Below, in pieces: positions 24,882-36,793 of a stretch of DNA of 64,000 bases; position 1 is the first letter of the stretch, and the number at the start of each line of letters is the position of its first letter. Below the pieces are notes generated by a model that did no database searches, was not told the DNA's origin, and worked only from the letters and a program-made list of their open reading frames with translations. Location: contig NW_027192197.1 of the NCBI RefSeq assembly GCF_041956535.1, forward strand, positions 1,178,341 through 1,242,340, in the 5' to 3' direction. Source of the DNA: Calcarisporiella thermophila CBS 279.70 (Eukaryota; Calcarisporiellomycota). Both the position numbers and the translations under genes were made by a program.

Positions 24882-24900
24882 AACACCCGATCCCCTTTGG

Positions 24901-26791
24901 TTAGAATTCTTCCGAGTCCATGATCTTGCGGTATTTGTACTGGTCCTCGAGCATTGCCTTGAAAACCCTGTATTTGCCCTCGTTCAGCCGGATCTTCTCC
25001 TTGTCCTCGGTGGGGAGGATGACGCCCCCCGCCGTGCCCATGCGCTTCATCACATTCCAAATCTCCATGGCCCCATCGTCTTGGCCGAGGCTCTGCTTCT
25101 CGGAGCGGGTCATGTGGGTCTCGGCCGAGCCGGGCGGGGTCGATTGCGAGCGGGTGGAGGACTCGGCGGCGCGCGCCCCAAGGATGGCAGCCCCAAGGAC
25201 CACGGCCCCCTCCACGTACTTGGGCAGCACGGTGCGGCATCGCGTGATGTTGGCATGCAAGGCCACAAACACGGGGTTCTTGCACAGGCCGCCCGACAGG
25301 AACAAGGTGTCGATGGTGTGGCCCGCCGAGTTTAGCGCCTCGATGATGTGCCGTGTCTGGCAGGCCACCGCCTGCAGCGTCGCGTAGTACTGCAGGGCAA
25401 GGTTGTCGAGCGAGTTGTCGAGGGAGAGACCCACAATGGCCCCGCGCAGGTTGGGGTCTGCCACCGGGGAGCGGTTGCCGTGGAAGTCTGGGTACACGTG
25501 GTAGTGCCGCGTGAGCTCCTCCATGTGCTTGAGCTTGCGGACCTTGATGAGCTCGTGCAGATAGTCGTTGAGGAACTGGTAGATCGAGACGCCTCTGTCG
25601 GCCGCTTTCTCCTTGGCAACATGGGTGCTTGGGTGGTTGAACACGATGTAGTCGATGAGCTGCCCAACGGAGGACTGCCCAGGCTCCGCCATCCACATCC
25701 CAGGGATCATGACGGAGAGGTAGGGGCCCCACACTCCGTCGACAAAAATAGGCTCGCGCGAGAGGGCGATGTGGCAGCTAGAGGTTCCGCAGATGATGGC
25801 CAGGCGATTCTGCGGCGGGGTCTCAAGGAGCTCGCCGTTGGGCGAGGGGCTGGGGTCCTGCTGCGGAACGTCGGCCCCCATCGTTGCAATCGCCCCGGCG
25901 TAGGCGTCGATAACGGCAGAGCCGACGGGCAGCCCCGGCAGGAGGCCCATTTGCTCGGCGGCCTCCTTGGAGAGTCCGCCAATGGCTTCTCCAGCGTAGT
26001 GGATTTTCCCATGGCGCCCGCCCAGCTTCTGAAAGCCTTCGCCGGCCAACTCACCAAGCCCAATCTGTTCGAAGAAGTCGTCGTTCCAGCCGGTGGACCA
26101 CTCAACCTCACGGGGCACATAAGAGCACTTGCACACGAGTGAGCACTGCGAGCGTGCGAGCGAGCCAGTCGCTCGGAAGGTCAGAAAGTCCGGAAGATCG
26201 AAGAAATGGGAGATGTTCTCCCATTTCTCGGCAGGCATGTTCTCCTTGAGCCAGAGGATCTTTGGCACCTCCATCTCAAGACTTATTTTGCCGCCGACGT
26301 ATTGCAGTACGGGGTGGCCTGTTGCGGTGATTCGCCGGGCCTGATCCTCTGCCCGGTGATCGGCCCACAAGATGATGTTGCGATTGTGGTCGTTGAACTC
26401 CGATTCAGGATCGACCGACACTCCATTCCCTTCCGCATCCACAACCGCTAGTGAGCATGTTGCATCGAAGCCTATGCCCTTAATTTGCTCGCTCGTTACC
26501 CCGGGGGTCTGAGCTATCGCCTCGCGCACAGTAGTGCACAACTTATCCCATATCTCGGCGGTGGATTGCTCGTAATAGTCGGCTCGTGGGTGAAAGGTGG
26601 TGGTGGGGCTGGATGCAAGGCCAACGATGTTGCCTGCAGAGTCCACGACGGCAGCACGCACAGAGCTGGATGAAGGGTTCAAGAGGAGGGGTTAGCGCCC
26701 TAATTCAGCGGGGGAAAGGGAGGGAGTAGGAAGCTTACCCTGTGCCGACATCGACTCCTATGTAGTAAGCTTCTTGTCTTTCTATGGTCAT
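24901..26791 (-). CDS. FGGY-family carbohydrate (pentulose) kinase
   Basis: Two exons, 26739-26791 and 24901-26665, give 605 residues. The first exon supplies the phosphate-binding start YYIGVDVGTG, completed across the junction to GVDVGTGSVRAAVVD, typical of FGGY kinases; the conserved motif fixes the splice site. FGGY domain 1 includes IKGIGFDATCSLAVVD and NIILWADHRAEDQA; the switch sequence is HDHR-related. Domain 2 holds CGTSSCHIALS, then LFLSGGLCKNPVFV and EGAVVLGAAILGA. The family phosphorylates D-ribulose or related ketoses with ATP in the cytosol. Its length and motifs resemble the YDR109C/FGGY (D-ribulokinase) branch rather than xylulokinase or glycerol kinase; substrate remains an inference. 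GC content is high, like the neighbouring glycosyltransferase. Confidence 0.9.
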
Positions 26792-27377
26792 CTTTGTTGA
26801 TGGCCGGCGTGTGGTTCTACGCTAAATAAGTTCTAGGGCGAGGGGGGAAAGGAGAGCAGGAGGGAAAACACAAACAAAAGAAGGCAAGAAGGAAGGGGAA
26901 AGTGGAAAACGGTCCCGCTTATATTTGCAAAATTTTCGACCCTTCGGCGTGAGAACTCCAATAGGAATGTTAACATCCAGCTGCAGTACGGATTGTTTCT
27001 CCCGCCTCTCCGGGATTATGCTGGGGAAAGCGACTTGTCCCAATTAATCCTAGCTGCCACGAGGATTTGCCCATCAACTTTCAAAGAGCGCAATGTCACA
27101 AGGTTCAACAACGGAGGGTATTTTTAGCACCAACAAAACGGGGTTGTTCGCGACCTCGGCCCTCCCTCGTGCCCACGATTGACACTAGAATGTGTACCCT
27201 GAGGCGCAGCTGCACATCGAATGCCCACCATGTGGCTTGCTAAGTGACTTCATGGATGCGTCACTGAGTCTGTTTGCGTCACAGAAAATGGGATTGCATC
27301 TTCACTCCGTTGCGACTCTGCGCCAATTTCCCTATTTTACCCTAATTCCACTTATATTACGCGACCTATTTCAGACT
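26792..27377. other. Divergent promoter region
   Basis: About 590 bases between the starts of the sugar kinase (-) and the coiled-coil gene (+). No gene is supported. The frame running in from 27192 joins the coiled-coil gene in phase, but the nearest ATG at 27378 is a better start. Confidence 0.45.
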
Positions 27378-28262
27378 ATGGAAAATATACCATTGATCGA
27401 GAGTCGGGGCCAGAAGCGCGCATATGGACAACAGGACCCGCCAGTCAAACCTCCTCTCCGAGCAAAGTCGCCTCCTGAACATGGTTTAGCCGACAAAGTA
27501 AGAGATCGGCCGGGTTGAATTGGATGCTGAAGACTACATCGATCTGATTTATTGCCTCTTTCCTGTTTAGCACGTTCCCCTTGCAACCATCACAAATCGG
27601 CAGATATTACAGCCCGCGGGCAAGGTAATCCGTTTGGTCCACTCGTGTTAATTTAGTAAATTTTAAGCATATATGCTGATTAGCCAACGCCCAAACGCGC
27701 TCGCTCCGGCACACCTCGTGCTACTCGTCGATCTGATCAATCCCTCCTCCTCTCTCCTTCTTCAAAACATACTCGCGATGACGTCTGTGATACATGCCAA
27801 AAACATTCCATACGTATACGCGAACTCACAGAGCAATTACGCGAGCAGCACAGGATGATTGAATCTTTACAATCACGATTGAGAAAGTACGAGAATCTTG
27901 GCGATCAGCAGGATGGAGAAAGCAGAACAATGGCCAGGGAGAAAAGTGAGGATGCGAGGGAAAATGGGCAGCGGATTCAAGAACTGGAAACCCTGGTGCA
28001 GGAGAAAGATGAGGCACTTATGCGGCAGGAGGAGAAAATTATGCTTCTTTATGAAACACGAGTTCCGATAGAGGAGTTGGAGGAAGCACGGCGGGAGAAG
28101 GAGGTCGTGGAGCAGGAGCTTAGGGAGACAGAAGAGCTACTGCAAGAGTGCAAACAGCTGTTGATTGAGTTGGAGGAAGGGCAGGCGCAGAGTGAGGCCG
28201 AGGATGAGAGGGAGGCTGCACGGGACGCAGTTGGCCATAGTGAATCTGAAGTAGCATTATAG
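27378..28262 (+). CDS. Coiled-coil protein of unknown function with basic N-terminal half
   Basis: I do not recognise this protein. Three exons are modelled, 27378-27497, 27571-27624 and 27684-28262, giving 250 residues; each junction is phase 0 with clean GT-AG signals. The N-terminal half is basic and Pro/Ser-rich, with VPLATITNRQILQPAGK followed by PTPKRARSGTPRATRRS, which reads as a nuclear-localisation stretch with CDK-type TP/SP sites. A short CDTCQKH motif follows. From about residue 120 to 240 it is a long heptad-rich coiled coil (ELETLVQEKDEALMRQEEK, then ELEEARREKEVVEQELRET), ending very acidic. A structural or chromosome/spindle-associated role is possible but is only inferred from composition. 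The short middle exon (54 nt) is supported only by frame and splice sites. Confidence 0.62.
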
Positions 28263-28470
28263 GGTTACAGTCCCTTTTTTCCACACATATTTGCAATTTT
28301 CGCCCTGATTCTTGAGCAAAATAAAGTGAAATCCGTTCTTCTGCTAGCATACATCTCAGCCTTGTTCAAATTCCACCTCGTCTCTGAATACTAATGGATA
28401 AGGAGAGAGTTTGGGACAATTTTTTTTTGAGTAAAGAAAAGATTAAAAAATGAATACTGAGAGAGCATGT

Positions 28471-28510
28471 ACACACATACACACACACACAAACATACAA
28501 ACACACGCAC
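28471..28510. repeat. (AC)n-rich simple repeat
   Basis: An imperfect dinucleotide tract (ACACACATACACACACACAC and onward) between two converging genes. It is an ordinary microsatellite in the 300-base 3' intergenic space. Confidence 0.8.
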
Positions 28511-28582
28511 TTATATGAAGTATGCACGTAATAAACATATCTAGACAAAGATAATGCCAAGATATTGCCAGGTGGGAAGAAT

Positions 28583-30824
28583 TTACTCCTCCTTGGCATG
28601 CACCGCCTCTCTGGCTAGCTGCTGCTGTTTCGTTCCGACATCTTTGGGCAGAACCTCGCGCCGTGGCTCTTGCCTTTCCGTGGTGGGGGTGTACTGATTA
28701 TTCCGCGCAACTTTATCGAAGCTCTCGGGGAATGCTTTGTCGCCCCCGAGTTCGCTGCGCAATTGGTCGTAAATGGTGTGGTCAAACATCTGGCGATACT
28801 CTTCACGAGTCTGGTAGGTGTAGGAGTAGGAGCCTTGGTAGCCTCCCACGCGTCGGAGGAACTCTTCGAGCTGTGGGATAACCTCGACGGAATAGTTGGG
28901 TGCATGGGGGGGACCAATGATAGCAAAATCAACTAGAAAGACAGTGGCGCTAGGTTAAAGGGATTACGTGACATGAATAATAAATGTGTCTGATACATAC
29001 GATAATGTCCCCATTCTCCGGGCTTCGTTCCTTTAGGTTTGCGCATTTTCCCTTGCACATCACCATAGTTAAATAGTTTGAAACCACAGATCCACACGGG
29101 ATACACGGCCACCTTGCGCTCGCACTCGGTGATGGTTTCTTTATTAAAGTAACAACAAAAAAGAGTGAGTCAAACGGAGCGCTGAATATGCCAGGAGAAG
29201 GCATATCTGTGAAGAGGCACATAATGCATTTCTTTTACCTTCCAAGGCTTCCACAGGAACCAGTAGATCCTGGATGACATAGTTGGTCTCATAGAATTTG
29301 GTCATCTCATCCGACTCGATCAATTTCAAGAATGGAACCTAATAAAGAGTGGGATTAGCCTTATGCCCCTTCACCCTCAATGATTAATAAAAATATGGAC
29401 CCTTGGTGGCAGGGCCCATCCAAACAATAAGCGGAAGAGAGGATTGTTGCTGATGGGAATTTGGTCCTGAAGCACCCAAAACACACTACGATTGTGTCGG
29501 CGATAGTACTATCGAACAAACAGAATCAGGTTGGACTCTTAGGAGAAAGAGGGGGGGAGCAAGCCAAACACCACTTCAACTTACGGCCTTCAGTGGGATA
29601 AGTTCCATTCCACGGCGATGACGCCGCAAATACCGTTCACATTGCTTGAAGAAATAAGGTGTCCACCAGCGTGTGACATCGTTGATGACATCTCCGGGCT
29701 TCACCTCATTTTCATAATGTCCAACACAAATTACCGCCTCATTTTCGGAGAATTGGATCCCCTCGAGGAAATCGGGTGGAGAGCTGGCTGTCTGATACTT
29801 GGTCCAGGTCTGGACAATGTCCTGCTTGGAGTAGATGGGGATATACTCATGACGAACAAAGCGTGACGCCTTAATAACGGGGAGCTCGATGGCGGTCAAA
29901 AAACCTAAAGTTCCGAAAGACCACTAGAATAGAGGAGGGTGAGGCGGGACACGTCAATGAGAAGAAGACTTAATAACTTCTCCTTACATTTATCTGATGG
30001 AACAGTTTATCGCCTCGAGTGACCCGCCGAACACTTGCATCCGGCAAAACAATCTCGTAAGCAATGGCGATATCCGACAACAGTCCGTGCACATGGCTAG
30101 TAGTCTCTATACCGTAACCACTCACAAGTCCACCTAAGTCAAATTGGAATGGAAGTGCAATGAAATTCAGTTTGAATTCATATACCGAGGCCATGCACTT
30201 CCAACGGAATCATTACCAATGGTCAGCTCGTCCATTTCAGGAACCACAGGGAGGGTCACTCCGCGTGGAAGCAAATAATCTAATAGCATTTTAACAGTGA
30301 CCATGGGCTCTACCTTGACCGTGTTGTTGGCCAAATCTAGTTCCAGAATGTCGGTCAGATTCAAGTTGACCGTCCACATTTGGTTTTTATAGCTCGCGTG
30401 TCGAGGAGAGGCGGTCAACCATCCCGGTCGCGCTGTGCACATGGGCGTGGGTTTGCCAGCATTAATCCACTCCTGAACACGATTCTGGATGCGGCTGACG
30501 CGTTTCTGGTGGTCTTTGGGCGAAGACTTGACGTGAATGTTGTACCTAATAATGCATTACAAAGGAGAGGTGATTTGTCATGCATGAGAAATGAGCAGGG
30601 AGACGGCAGTCTAATGATACCCACCAATTCAAAGCAGCATTATAGAAGTCAAAGGCCAGCGACAACGGCAACACCACGAACATGACCAGAAGCGACCGCT
30701 GGTGGGTCATTAAATAGGTCATGAATTTCCAGATCAGTCCGGCAATGCCAGTGGCTCGTAGAATGTCGCCTGCTATGTTGAACAGGCTCCGGTTCTTGGT
30801 CGTCTCTTGCTGCGGAGAAGGCAT
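28583..30824 (-). CDS. Delta24-sterol reductase-like FAD oxidoreductase (DHCR24/DWF1 family)
   Basis: Eight exons are modelled: 30625-30824, 30217-30545, 29988-30133, 29585-29923, 29401-29508, 29239-29338, 29001-29138 and 28583-28932. They give 569 residues (human DHCR24 has 516, plant DWF1 561). One N-terminal membrane segment ([16 protein letters not shown]) is followed by a FAD-binding PCMH domain: [33 protein letters not shown], then [16 protein letters not shown] across an exon junction. Later blocks include WKF/YGD-type [18 protein letters not shown] and [13 protein letters not shown]. The family reduces sterol side-chain double bonds on the ER with NADPH. Ergosterol-making fungi do not need this step, so the substrate here is uncertain. 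The first intron uses a GTGGGT donor and the fifth GTCCAT; both are weaker but needed for frame. Confidence 0.85.
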
Positions 30825-31521
30825 GGCGGTGCTGATAAATAGCTGAGGTTGAAGAGTGAGAAGAAAGAATGCAAAACGAGAGGAATGCTGTGGGAAAGGG
30901 GGATATATAGTGTGGGATTTTTTAATGCTTTATGTTCCGAATACTTCGGTCGCTGTGGCAAACTCAGTCCAGGGCTCATTTTTTTCCCCGATTTGAAAGG
31001 CGTGAATGACGAAACGGAGCTCATACCCTCGAGGCAGAGAAAGTTTAGGTGATTCTCAGATATTCCATAACGGGAAGTTGCCCCCTACTGTCTCCATCAC
31101 TGACTCATAGGCCAAAAAAAAAATCGCACCATCATCGAGAGATAGTAGCTGGGAGGGGAGAGCAAAGAAGCAACATCGGATGTTTCGAGCTTGACCCATT
31201 TCACATGGACGCGATCGAAAGATAGTGTGGCTTAGGAATCCTGGCCCGAATTCATTTTCACATCCCGTAGGAAGATTTTCCATTCCCACTTGAACAAACA
31301 GTGGAAAGAAACTAGAAAGTGTCTTTATTCATAATACCTTTGCGCTAATTTCTTCTCGATTATTTTGGGAACGTAAAAATAAAAATAAAAAGGGGTAGAA
31401 ATAGAAAGGACAAGCATAAATTATGGGAGAGAAACTAAGACCAAGAACATTCAAAACGTAGAACTATTACAAAAAAAAAAAAATAAAACGCGCAGAAACA
31501 AGGAAATAAATAATGCGTGCC
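30825..31521. other. Promoter of the sterol-reductase gene and CDC20 3' region
   Basis: About 700 bases without a supported gene. A TGACTCA motif occurs at 31101-31107, 277 bases upstream of the reductase start, a possible Gcn4/AP-1-type site that is not diagnostic alone. The CDC20-proximal end is A-rich, as for a 3' UTR. Confidence 0.4.
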
Positions 31522-33177
31522 TTATCGAATCGACATTCTCATCGAGGTAGAACCACTCTCGGCGCTCTCTTTCGGCTTGACAGACTTGGCCTGCGGCTTC
31601 GACTCGAAGATTTTCCAGAACTTGAGATTCTCGTCGCTCGCCCCCGTTGCCACGGTTTGTCCATCGGGGCTGATCGCGGTATGCAATACTCGCGTCTCGT
31701 GCGCAGGGATATCGATCACCTTGTTGAGAGATGGGTAGCTCCAGACGGCCAGGTGATGGTCGGGGAATCCGTGGGAAGTCAGGAGCTCCTTGTACTCTTG
31801 CGACCAGATGATCGACGTCACTTGAGAGCCGGTGTCGACAGAGTTCACACGCGCGGCCGTCGTGGTGTTCCAGAAGTGGATATGGCGATCGTACGAGCCG
31901 CCCCCCGTGGCCAGGAGATTGGTTTGCCACGGACACCATGCAACCGCCTTAACGGCAGCCGTGTGATTTGCCTTAGTGAAACGAGGGACCGAAGAGCGCG
32001 CATCCCAAATATTGACAAGATTGTCGTTGCCTCCACTCGCGAGCTGCTGGCCGTCCGATCTCCACTTGAGACCACATACCTCTGATGTGTGTGCGAGCAG
32101 TTCGGCGACTTTGTGTTGGGCAACGCGAACGTCATGGTGCCAAATGCTACCATCTCGACAGCCTGACGAGAGCAAGCTCTTGTCCCACGAGAGCACTCCT
32201 ACGCGGGCTTGGTGGCCAGTCATGGTGCGAATTTTTGCAGCGGACTCTGCGTCCCATATCTGGACATCTCCCTCGAAGGTACCTATGGACAAGAAGTTGC
32301 CGTCGGGCGACCATGTCAAAGAAGCGATCTGATCTTCCTCGGCGACCGTGCACAGACAGTTTACATCCCCCGAATCCGCGTTCCACAGGTAGACACTGCG
32401 ATCGAGCCCTACCGCCAACACATTCAGGCATGACCAATCGAGCAGATTAAGATAGTAATCATCCACGAGGCCAGGGGCATCGAGAACGCGTTCTGGCGCA
32501 GTTAGGATACGACGTCGAAACTGGGCACCCGTCGCATCTTTCTTCAGCGGGCGATTGTACATGGTCCTCAGGTCCTCTTTGTCGTTAGAGGGAGGCTCGG
32601 CATTAAAGGCGAGGATACGCTTATCGAGAGCAATTCCGCACGCTTTTGCTACCTGCTCCTGGTATGCAATCGTTGCGCTGTCAAGATAATCCGGTTTCGC
32701 TTCCCGGCGACCAATGTTAAGCTGTGAGGAGGGCATATCCATCGCGGTGCGGTTGGGTATATAACGGTCATACTTGAAAGAAGAAAAAAAATACAAGTAT
32801 TCAATAGATTAGATAAGAGTGCACCGAGAAAAATAGACGTCCATCAATAGGAAGGATCCAATATTGGGAGTATGGCTTACGTGAGCTTTTATTTTTTTCC
32901 CTTTCTTGGGGGAATTGCCTAAGCCAAGCCAGTCCTTTCCGACGACATCGAACTGGGGAGGGGGACCACCCAGTTGCGCAGAAGATTTTTTATTGATGCC
33001 CTTGTTTAACGGACTCCTTCTCTTTTTTGCCGATCGGAGCAGCTTGAGAAGAGGAGCTGTTTGCTTGGGGCTGAGGGGGCTGTAGGAGGACTTATTACCC
33101 GAAATGGGCGAGAGAGAAAATGAAACAGGCGTGCTGTTTTGGCAAGGAAGTGTGCGAATGGTGGTTGGCGTTGCCAT
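31522..33177 (-). CDS. CDC20: Cdc20/Slp1/Fizzy, mitotic activator of the anaphase-promoting complex
   Basis: Two exons, 32881-33177 and 31522-32772, give 515 residues. The N-terminal region is basic and Ser/Pro-rich (SLSPISGNK, SAKKRRSP). The junction creates AHYDRYIPNRTAMD, the family's R-Y/F-I-P block. Then comes RRILTAPERVLDAPGLVDDYYLNLLDWS leading into seven WD40 repeats (for example WNADSGDVN, HDVRVAQHKVAEL, LASGGNDNLVNIWD, AVAWCPWQTNLLATGGG, SYDRHIHFWN). The protein ends in Ile-Arg, the IR tail that docks on the APC/C. Similarity through the repeats is closer to Cdc20 than Cdh1. It recruits mitotic substrates such as securin and cyclin B and is the target of the spindle checkpoint. It is divergent with CDC37. 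Confidence 0.94.
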
Positions 33178-33434
33178 CTTTTAAAAATGGGGAATAGACT
33201 AAACTAATGACTATGACTAAAATGAAAATAAGTGGTGGGCTATATATGAATGGAAGCAATAAACTTAATTATCGCCTAATAAACACAAGTTGGGTTGTAT
33301 AAGAATTCGATTGTACAGACAAGAATAAGTTGAGTGTTTTGGAATGAGTATATAGTATGATTTATTGGGGAATATGGTCTAGGGAGCTAGTGGAAAGAAA
33401 AAAAAATTACAGAGGAAAGAGAAGAGAAAATAAT

Positions 33435-33460
33435 TTTCGCGCCGGTTCTTTTTTACGCGT
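33435..33460. promoter_or_regulatory. MBF/E2F-like sites in the CDC20-CDC37 divergent promoter
   Basis: TTTCGCGCC at 33435-33443 fits the E2F/SCB-type consensus and ACGCGT at 33455-33460 is a perfect MluI cell-cycle box, 11 bases apart. They lie about 260-280 bases from the CDC20 start and 200-230 bases from the CDC37 start. Both classes of site are bound by fungal MBF/SBF. The role here is inferred from sequence and context. Confidence 0.45.
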
Positions 33461-33662
33461 TTTTTAACGCGGATCCATAACAAGAAAATTTTTAGACGGG
33501 TAGATTTTCAAAATTATGGTTGGTAACGTATACCTGTGGCGTCATGCTCTTCATCAATGCTGCAAATATCCCAGGTTCCTATCGCATAAGTATCCCATAC
33601 CTCCGATAGAAAACCAAAGAATGAACACTAAAATTTTCCCATTGCAACAACCTCGAACAAAC

Positions 33663-35337
33663 ATGCCCCTCGATTACAGTAAATGGGATAAGCTCGAACT
33701 AAGCGACGATAGTGATATTGAATGCCACCCCAATGTCGATAAAGCCTCATTTATCCGCTGGAAACAGCAAGCGATCCACCAGGAACGCGAAGAAAAGCGG
33801 CAAAGGCTCGAGGCATTGCGGCAAAAAGTGCAACACACACGAAATATCATCGCTCATCTTGACACGTTAAAGTCCAGCCTTAGCAAAGGAGGATGCGATG
33901 CAGTGCTTTCGGAATTATCAGGATTACAAAATAAAATGGGGAGCGATTCGCAAGCTGATTCTCCCGACGCAAAGCGGGCCAAAGAGGCACTGGAGGAGCT
34001 TGCGAAGCAGCTACGGGAACAGCTCGCAAAGGAGAGCGCTGAAAATACCGGAGAGCGCATTCTTGCCAATATTGCCAAAAAACAAGATGCGATGCGACAG
34101 CAACTCGAGGAGGCGTCCAAAGAAATGGAGAAGCTAGATCGCGAAATCAACTCTAAAATTACGAGCGAAAACATTTTCAAAGAAGGATTCAATAAAACTG
34201 TAACTATAGATAGGGCTTTTAATCCTTTAATTGACATACCTACTTATCGATCTATTACTGTTCAAGGTCGTGAACAAGGCCACCACGCCGAAAGAGCCGC
34301 CAAAACCATTTGAAAAGGCAACAAGTACAGAGAAGAAAATCGAGGTGCTTAATCCCGAATCGGTATCGAAAGTAATGCCCAGATGAAAGCAGCACTAACC
34401 TGAACAAGCCGGCGAACTAATATTTATAACAACTGTATGCTATCTAGTCCACCGAATCCTCCTCTTCCTCCTCCAAACCTGCCAAGTCGACTGCTGAAGA
34501 GGACGATGACGAGATTTTCCTCTCTGATACGGCCAAGAAATTTGCGAGCTTGAATGGGTTTGACGAAAGCTTCCGTTTCATTTCGCAACATCCGTACCTG
34601 GTTAACCAGGAAACTTCAGACGCCATTCTTGCCGAAGGGTTTAACGCCGAGTTAAATGGCAATACCAAGTATGCGAAGAATTGCGTGTTTCAAGCCCTTA
34701 TTCTGCAATACTGCGCTTCCCTCGGCAAGGACGGAATTCGACTTTACTTTGCACGGTAAATTTACCAGTGTGTTACGAGAGCTTTCATGTTTAAACATCT
34801 AGTAATTTTTTATTTCTCAATCCCTCAATTTTGGCGGAAATCAGAATGAACCAGCAAGATGGTAAGGCACACAAACTCTTTATGAATGACGTTTCCGATA
34901 CCTACAAGCGCATTAGTGAGCGTTGCAAGGTTCTCCGCGTTGAACGAGAGAAAGAGGTAGAGTCCATCCAGCTTGCGCCTATGGAGCCAGATGCCCCCCT
35001 GAGTATATCGATACCAGAGGAGCATCCAAATATGACGGAGGAAGAACGTGCGCGCCTTGAGGCATTCCGAGATCTCCCGCTTGATTTCCAAGAGGCATTG
35101 CACAAAGGCACACTAGAGGCTGTCAACGAAGTATTCGGGAAGATGAAGGGCGAGGACGCGGAAAGGCTGCTAGAGATATGTGGAAAATTCGGGTTCCTAT
35201 CGATTTCTGGTGTTATTGAAGAAGGAAGTGAGGAATATCGCGAATGGGAGCAAGCCCGTGATGAGTACATGGCACGTCAACGCCAGCAAGGGCCGACAGA
35301 AGACGATGGGGTGGAAGCTGATGTAGAGGAGCCGTAA
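33663..35337 (+). CDS. CDC37: Hsp90 co-chaperone Cdc37
   Basis: Four exons, 33663-34199, 34267-34362, 34448-34755 and 34845-35337, keep frame and give 477 residues (S. pombe Cdc37 has about 466). The start is fixed by MPLDYSKWDKLELSDDSDIE, the invariant N-terminus with Ser14 as the CK2 phosphorylation site; in-frame ATGs further upstream (33516, 33621) would add a non-conserved extension. HPNVDKASFIRWKQ follows, then a long coiled coil (to about residue 170) that binds kinases. An acidic Ser-rich linker leads to the Hsp90-binding middle domain (FRFISQHPYLVNQE, LQYCASLGKDGI), with RMNQQDGKAHKLFMNDV across the last junction. The protein delivers client kinases, including cell-cycle kinases, to Hsp90 in the cytosol. 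Confidence 0.95.
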
Positions 35338-35546
35338 CTAGCATTTATGGAAAATTGTGAATATTTTTTTTATGTTTCCCTTTAATCGTGTTTGCACATT
35401 TTTATCGATTCAAATCAATGAAGGAAAAGAGTGCCACTGAAGATTCCATAGTAAAACGAGAAAATACAATTCAATTTTATTTTAACCCTTTTTTATTTTC
35501 AGGGCTTATACAATCCTCACAAAAAATAAATTTACGAATGCATTAA

Positions 35547-36793
35547 CTACAAATTAGCAATGTGTACATAGGCCTTGCCGAAGTTTTTACCCTGGAATAA
35601 ATCAATAAGCCCTTGAGGAGCGTTTTCAATGCCTTTGACTTCATGTTCACGATAGCGCATCTTCCCCTCACGCAGCCATTGTGAAACATCTCTAAAGAAA
35701 GCGTCGGCATACTGTGAAGCTAGATCCGAAACAATGAAGCCCTCAAAGCGTAAACGCTTGGCGACAATCTGCAACAAATTCTTAACACCATAGGGGTTTT
35801 GAGTGTTGTATTGGGAGATCATTCCACAGGCAATGATGCGACCAAAATCATTCATGTGATTGATGGTGTTTTCGAGAATCTCACCACCCACGTTCTCGAA
35901 ATCTAGGGTACAAAATAACACAGACGACAAAAGGAATTAGTGTCAACACTCAAGAACGGTAGTTGCTCCTCTGCGACTGCCTCGCCGTAACCAGTCATCG
36001 CTGAGCAGTTAAGAGTAATGTACTTACAGATATCAATACCATTAGGGCAATATTTCGACAATGCCTCATCATGGTTCACCTTCTTATAGTTGAAAGCGGC
36101 ATCGAACCCGAGATCTTTGGTGAGATACTCCACTTTAGCATCCTCGCCAGCAGAGCCGACCACACGAAGCCCCTTTGACTTGGCAATTTGCCCGACCAGC
36201 TGACCAACAGCGCCAGCGGCCGCAGTAATATAGATCGTCTCGCCAGCTTTGGGGTTTCCGATATGGAATAACCCAGCGTACGCAGTCATGCCCGGCATTC
36301 CCAAGACCCCAACGTAGTAGCTCAATGGGAATCCTGAGGTTTTTGCATCCTTAATGACACGGAAGCCCAGAGGTTTAATGTAGGCCTCCCTGACCACACT
36401 GTATTCTTCAAAGCTAGTTAAACCGTACACGATTTCCCCTTCAGGGAATGATGAGTTCTTAGATTTAATGACCACCGACACTCCATAGGCCAGAATGGGC
36501 GCCCCGAGTTGGAAGGCGGGCGTGTACGATTTAATCTCAGCGGAACGCATGCGTCCACGCATATACGGGTCCAAGCTGAGACGAAGGGCCTTTTACCGGT
36601 GGATCGTTAGTTGTAGACAATTGAAAAAAGACTAAATCTATTATGCTTCAATAGTCACCTTGATGGCAAAATCACCTTCTCCGAGAGAAATTTGGTCCAG
36701 GTTGAATTCCCGTGTCTCGACTACCAGGTGCTCACCAATGACCGGAAAATCGGTGGGGATCTTTTTGAACACAACGGCGGAATTTTTAACCAT
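35547..36793 (-). CDS. NADPH-dependent alkenal/one oxidoreductase, MDR superfamily (copy A)
   Basis: Three exons, 36659-36793, 36028-36589 and 35547-35902, give 350 residues. The protein belongs to the zinc-free medium-chain reductases of the leukotriene B4 dehydrogenase/2-alkenal reductase group: ALRLSLDPYMRGRM near the start, LGMPGMTAYAGL, the Rossmann motif ITAAAGAVGQLVGQIAK, GSAGEDAKVEYL, and YFENVGGEILENTINHMN at the last junction, followed by RIIACGMISQYN. Family members reduce the C=C bond of unsaturated aldehydes and ketones, a detoxification or secondary-metabolism role. A paralogue with the same exon 2 and 3 lengths lies directly upstream on the same strand, so this is a tandem duplication. 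The substrate cannot be told from sequence. Confidence 0.9.

Larger units (their letters stand above)
23824..24900. other. Convergent intergenic region with simple repeats
   Basis: About 1.1 kb between the glycosyltransferase stop and the sugar-kinase stop. The first 200 bases are C/T-rich 3' UTR-like sequence. No coding exon is supported; frames at 24252-24452 and 24482-24806 look random. Confidence 0.5.

Noticed and set aside
24812-25732. Long alternative-frame ORFs over the sugar kinase
   Set aside because: They are shadows caused by high GC content of the real FGGY coding sequence.
33516-33662. In-frame upstream extension of CDC37
   Set aside because: Cdc37 proteins start at the conserved M-x-x-DYSKWDKLELSDDSD; the extension is not conserved in character and the inner ATG is the family start.
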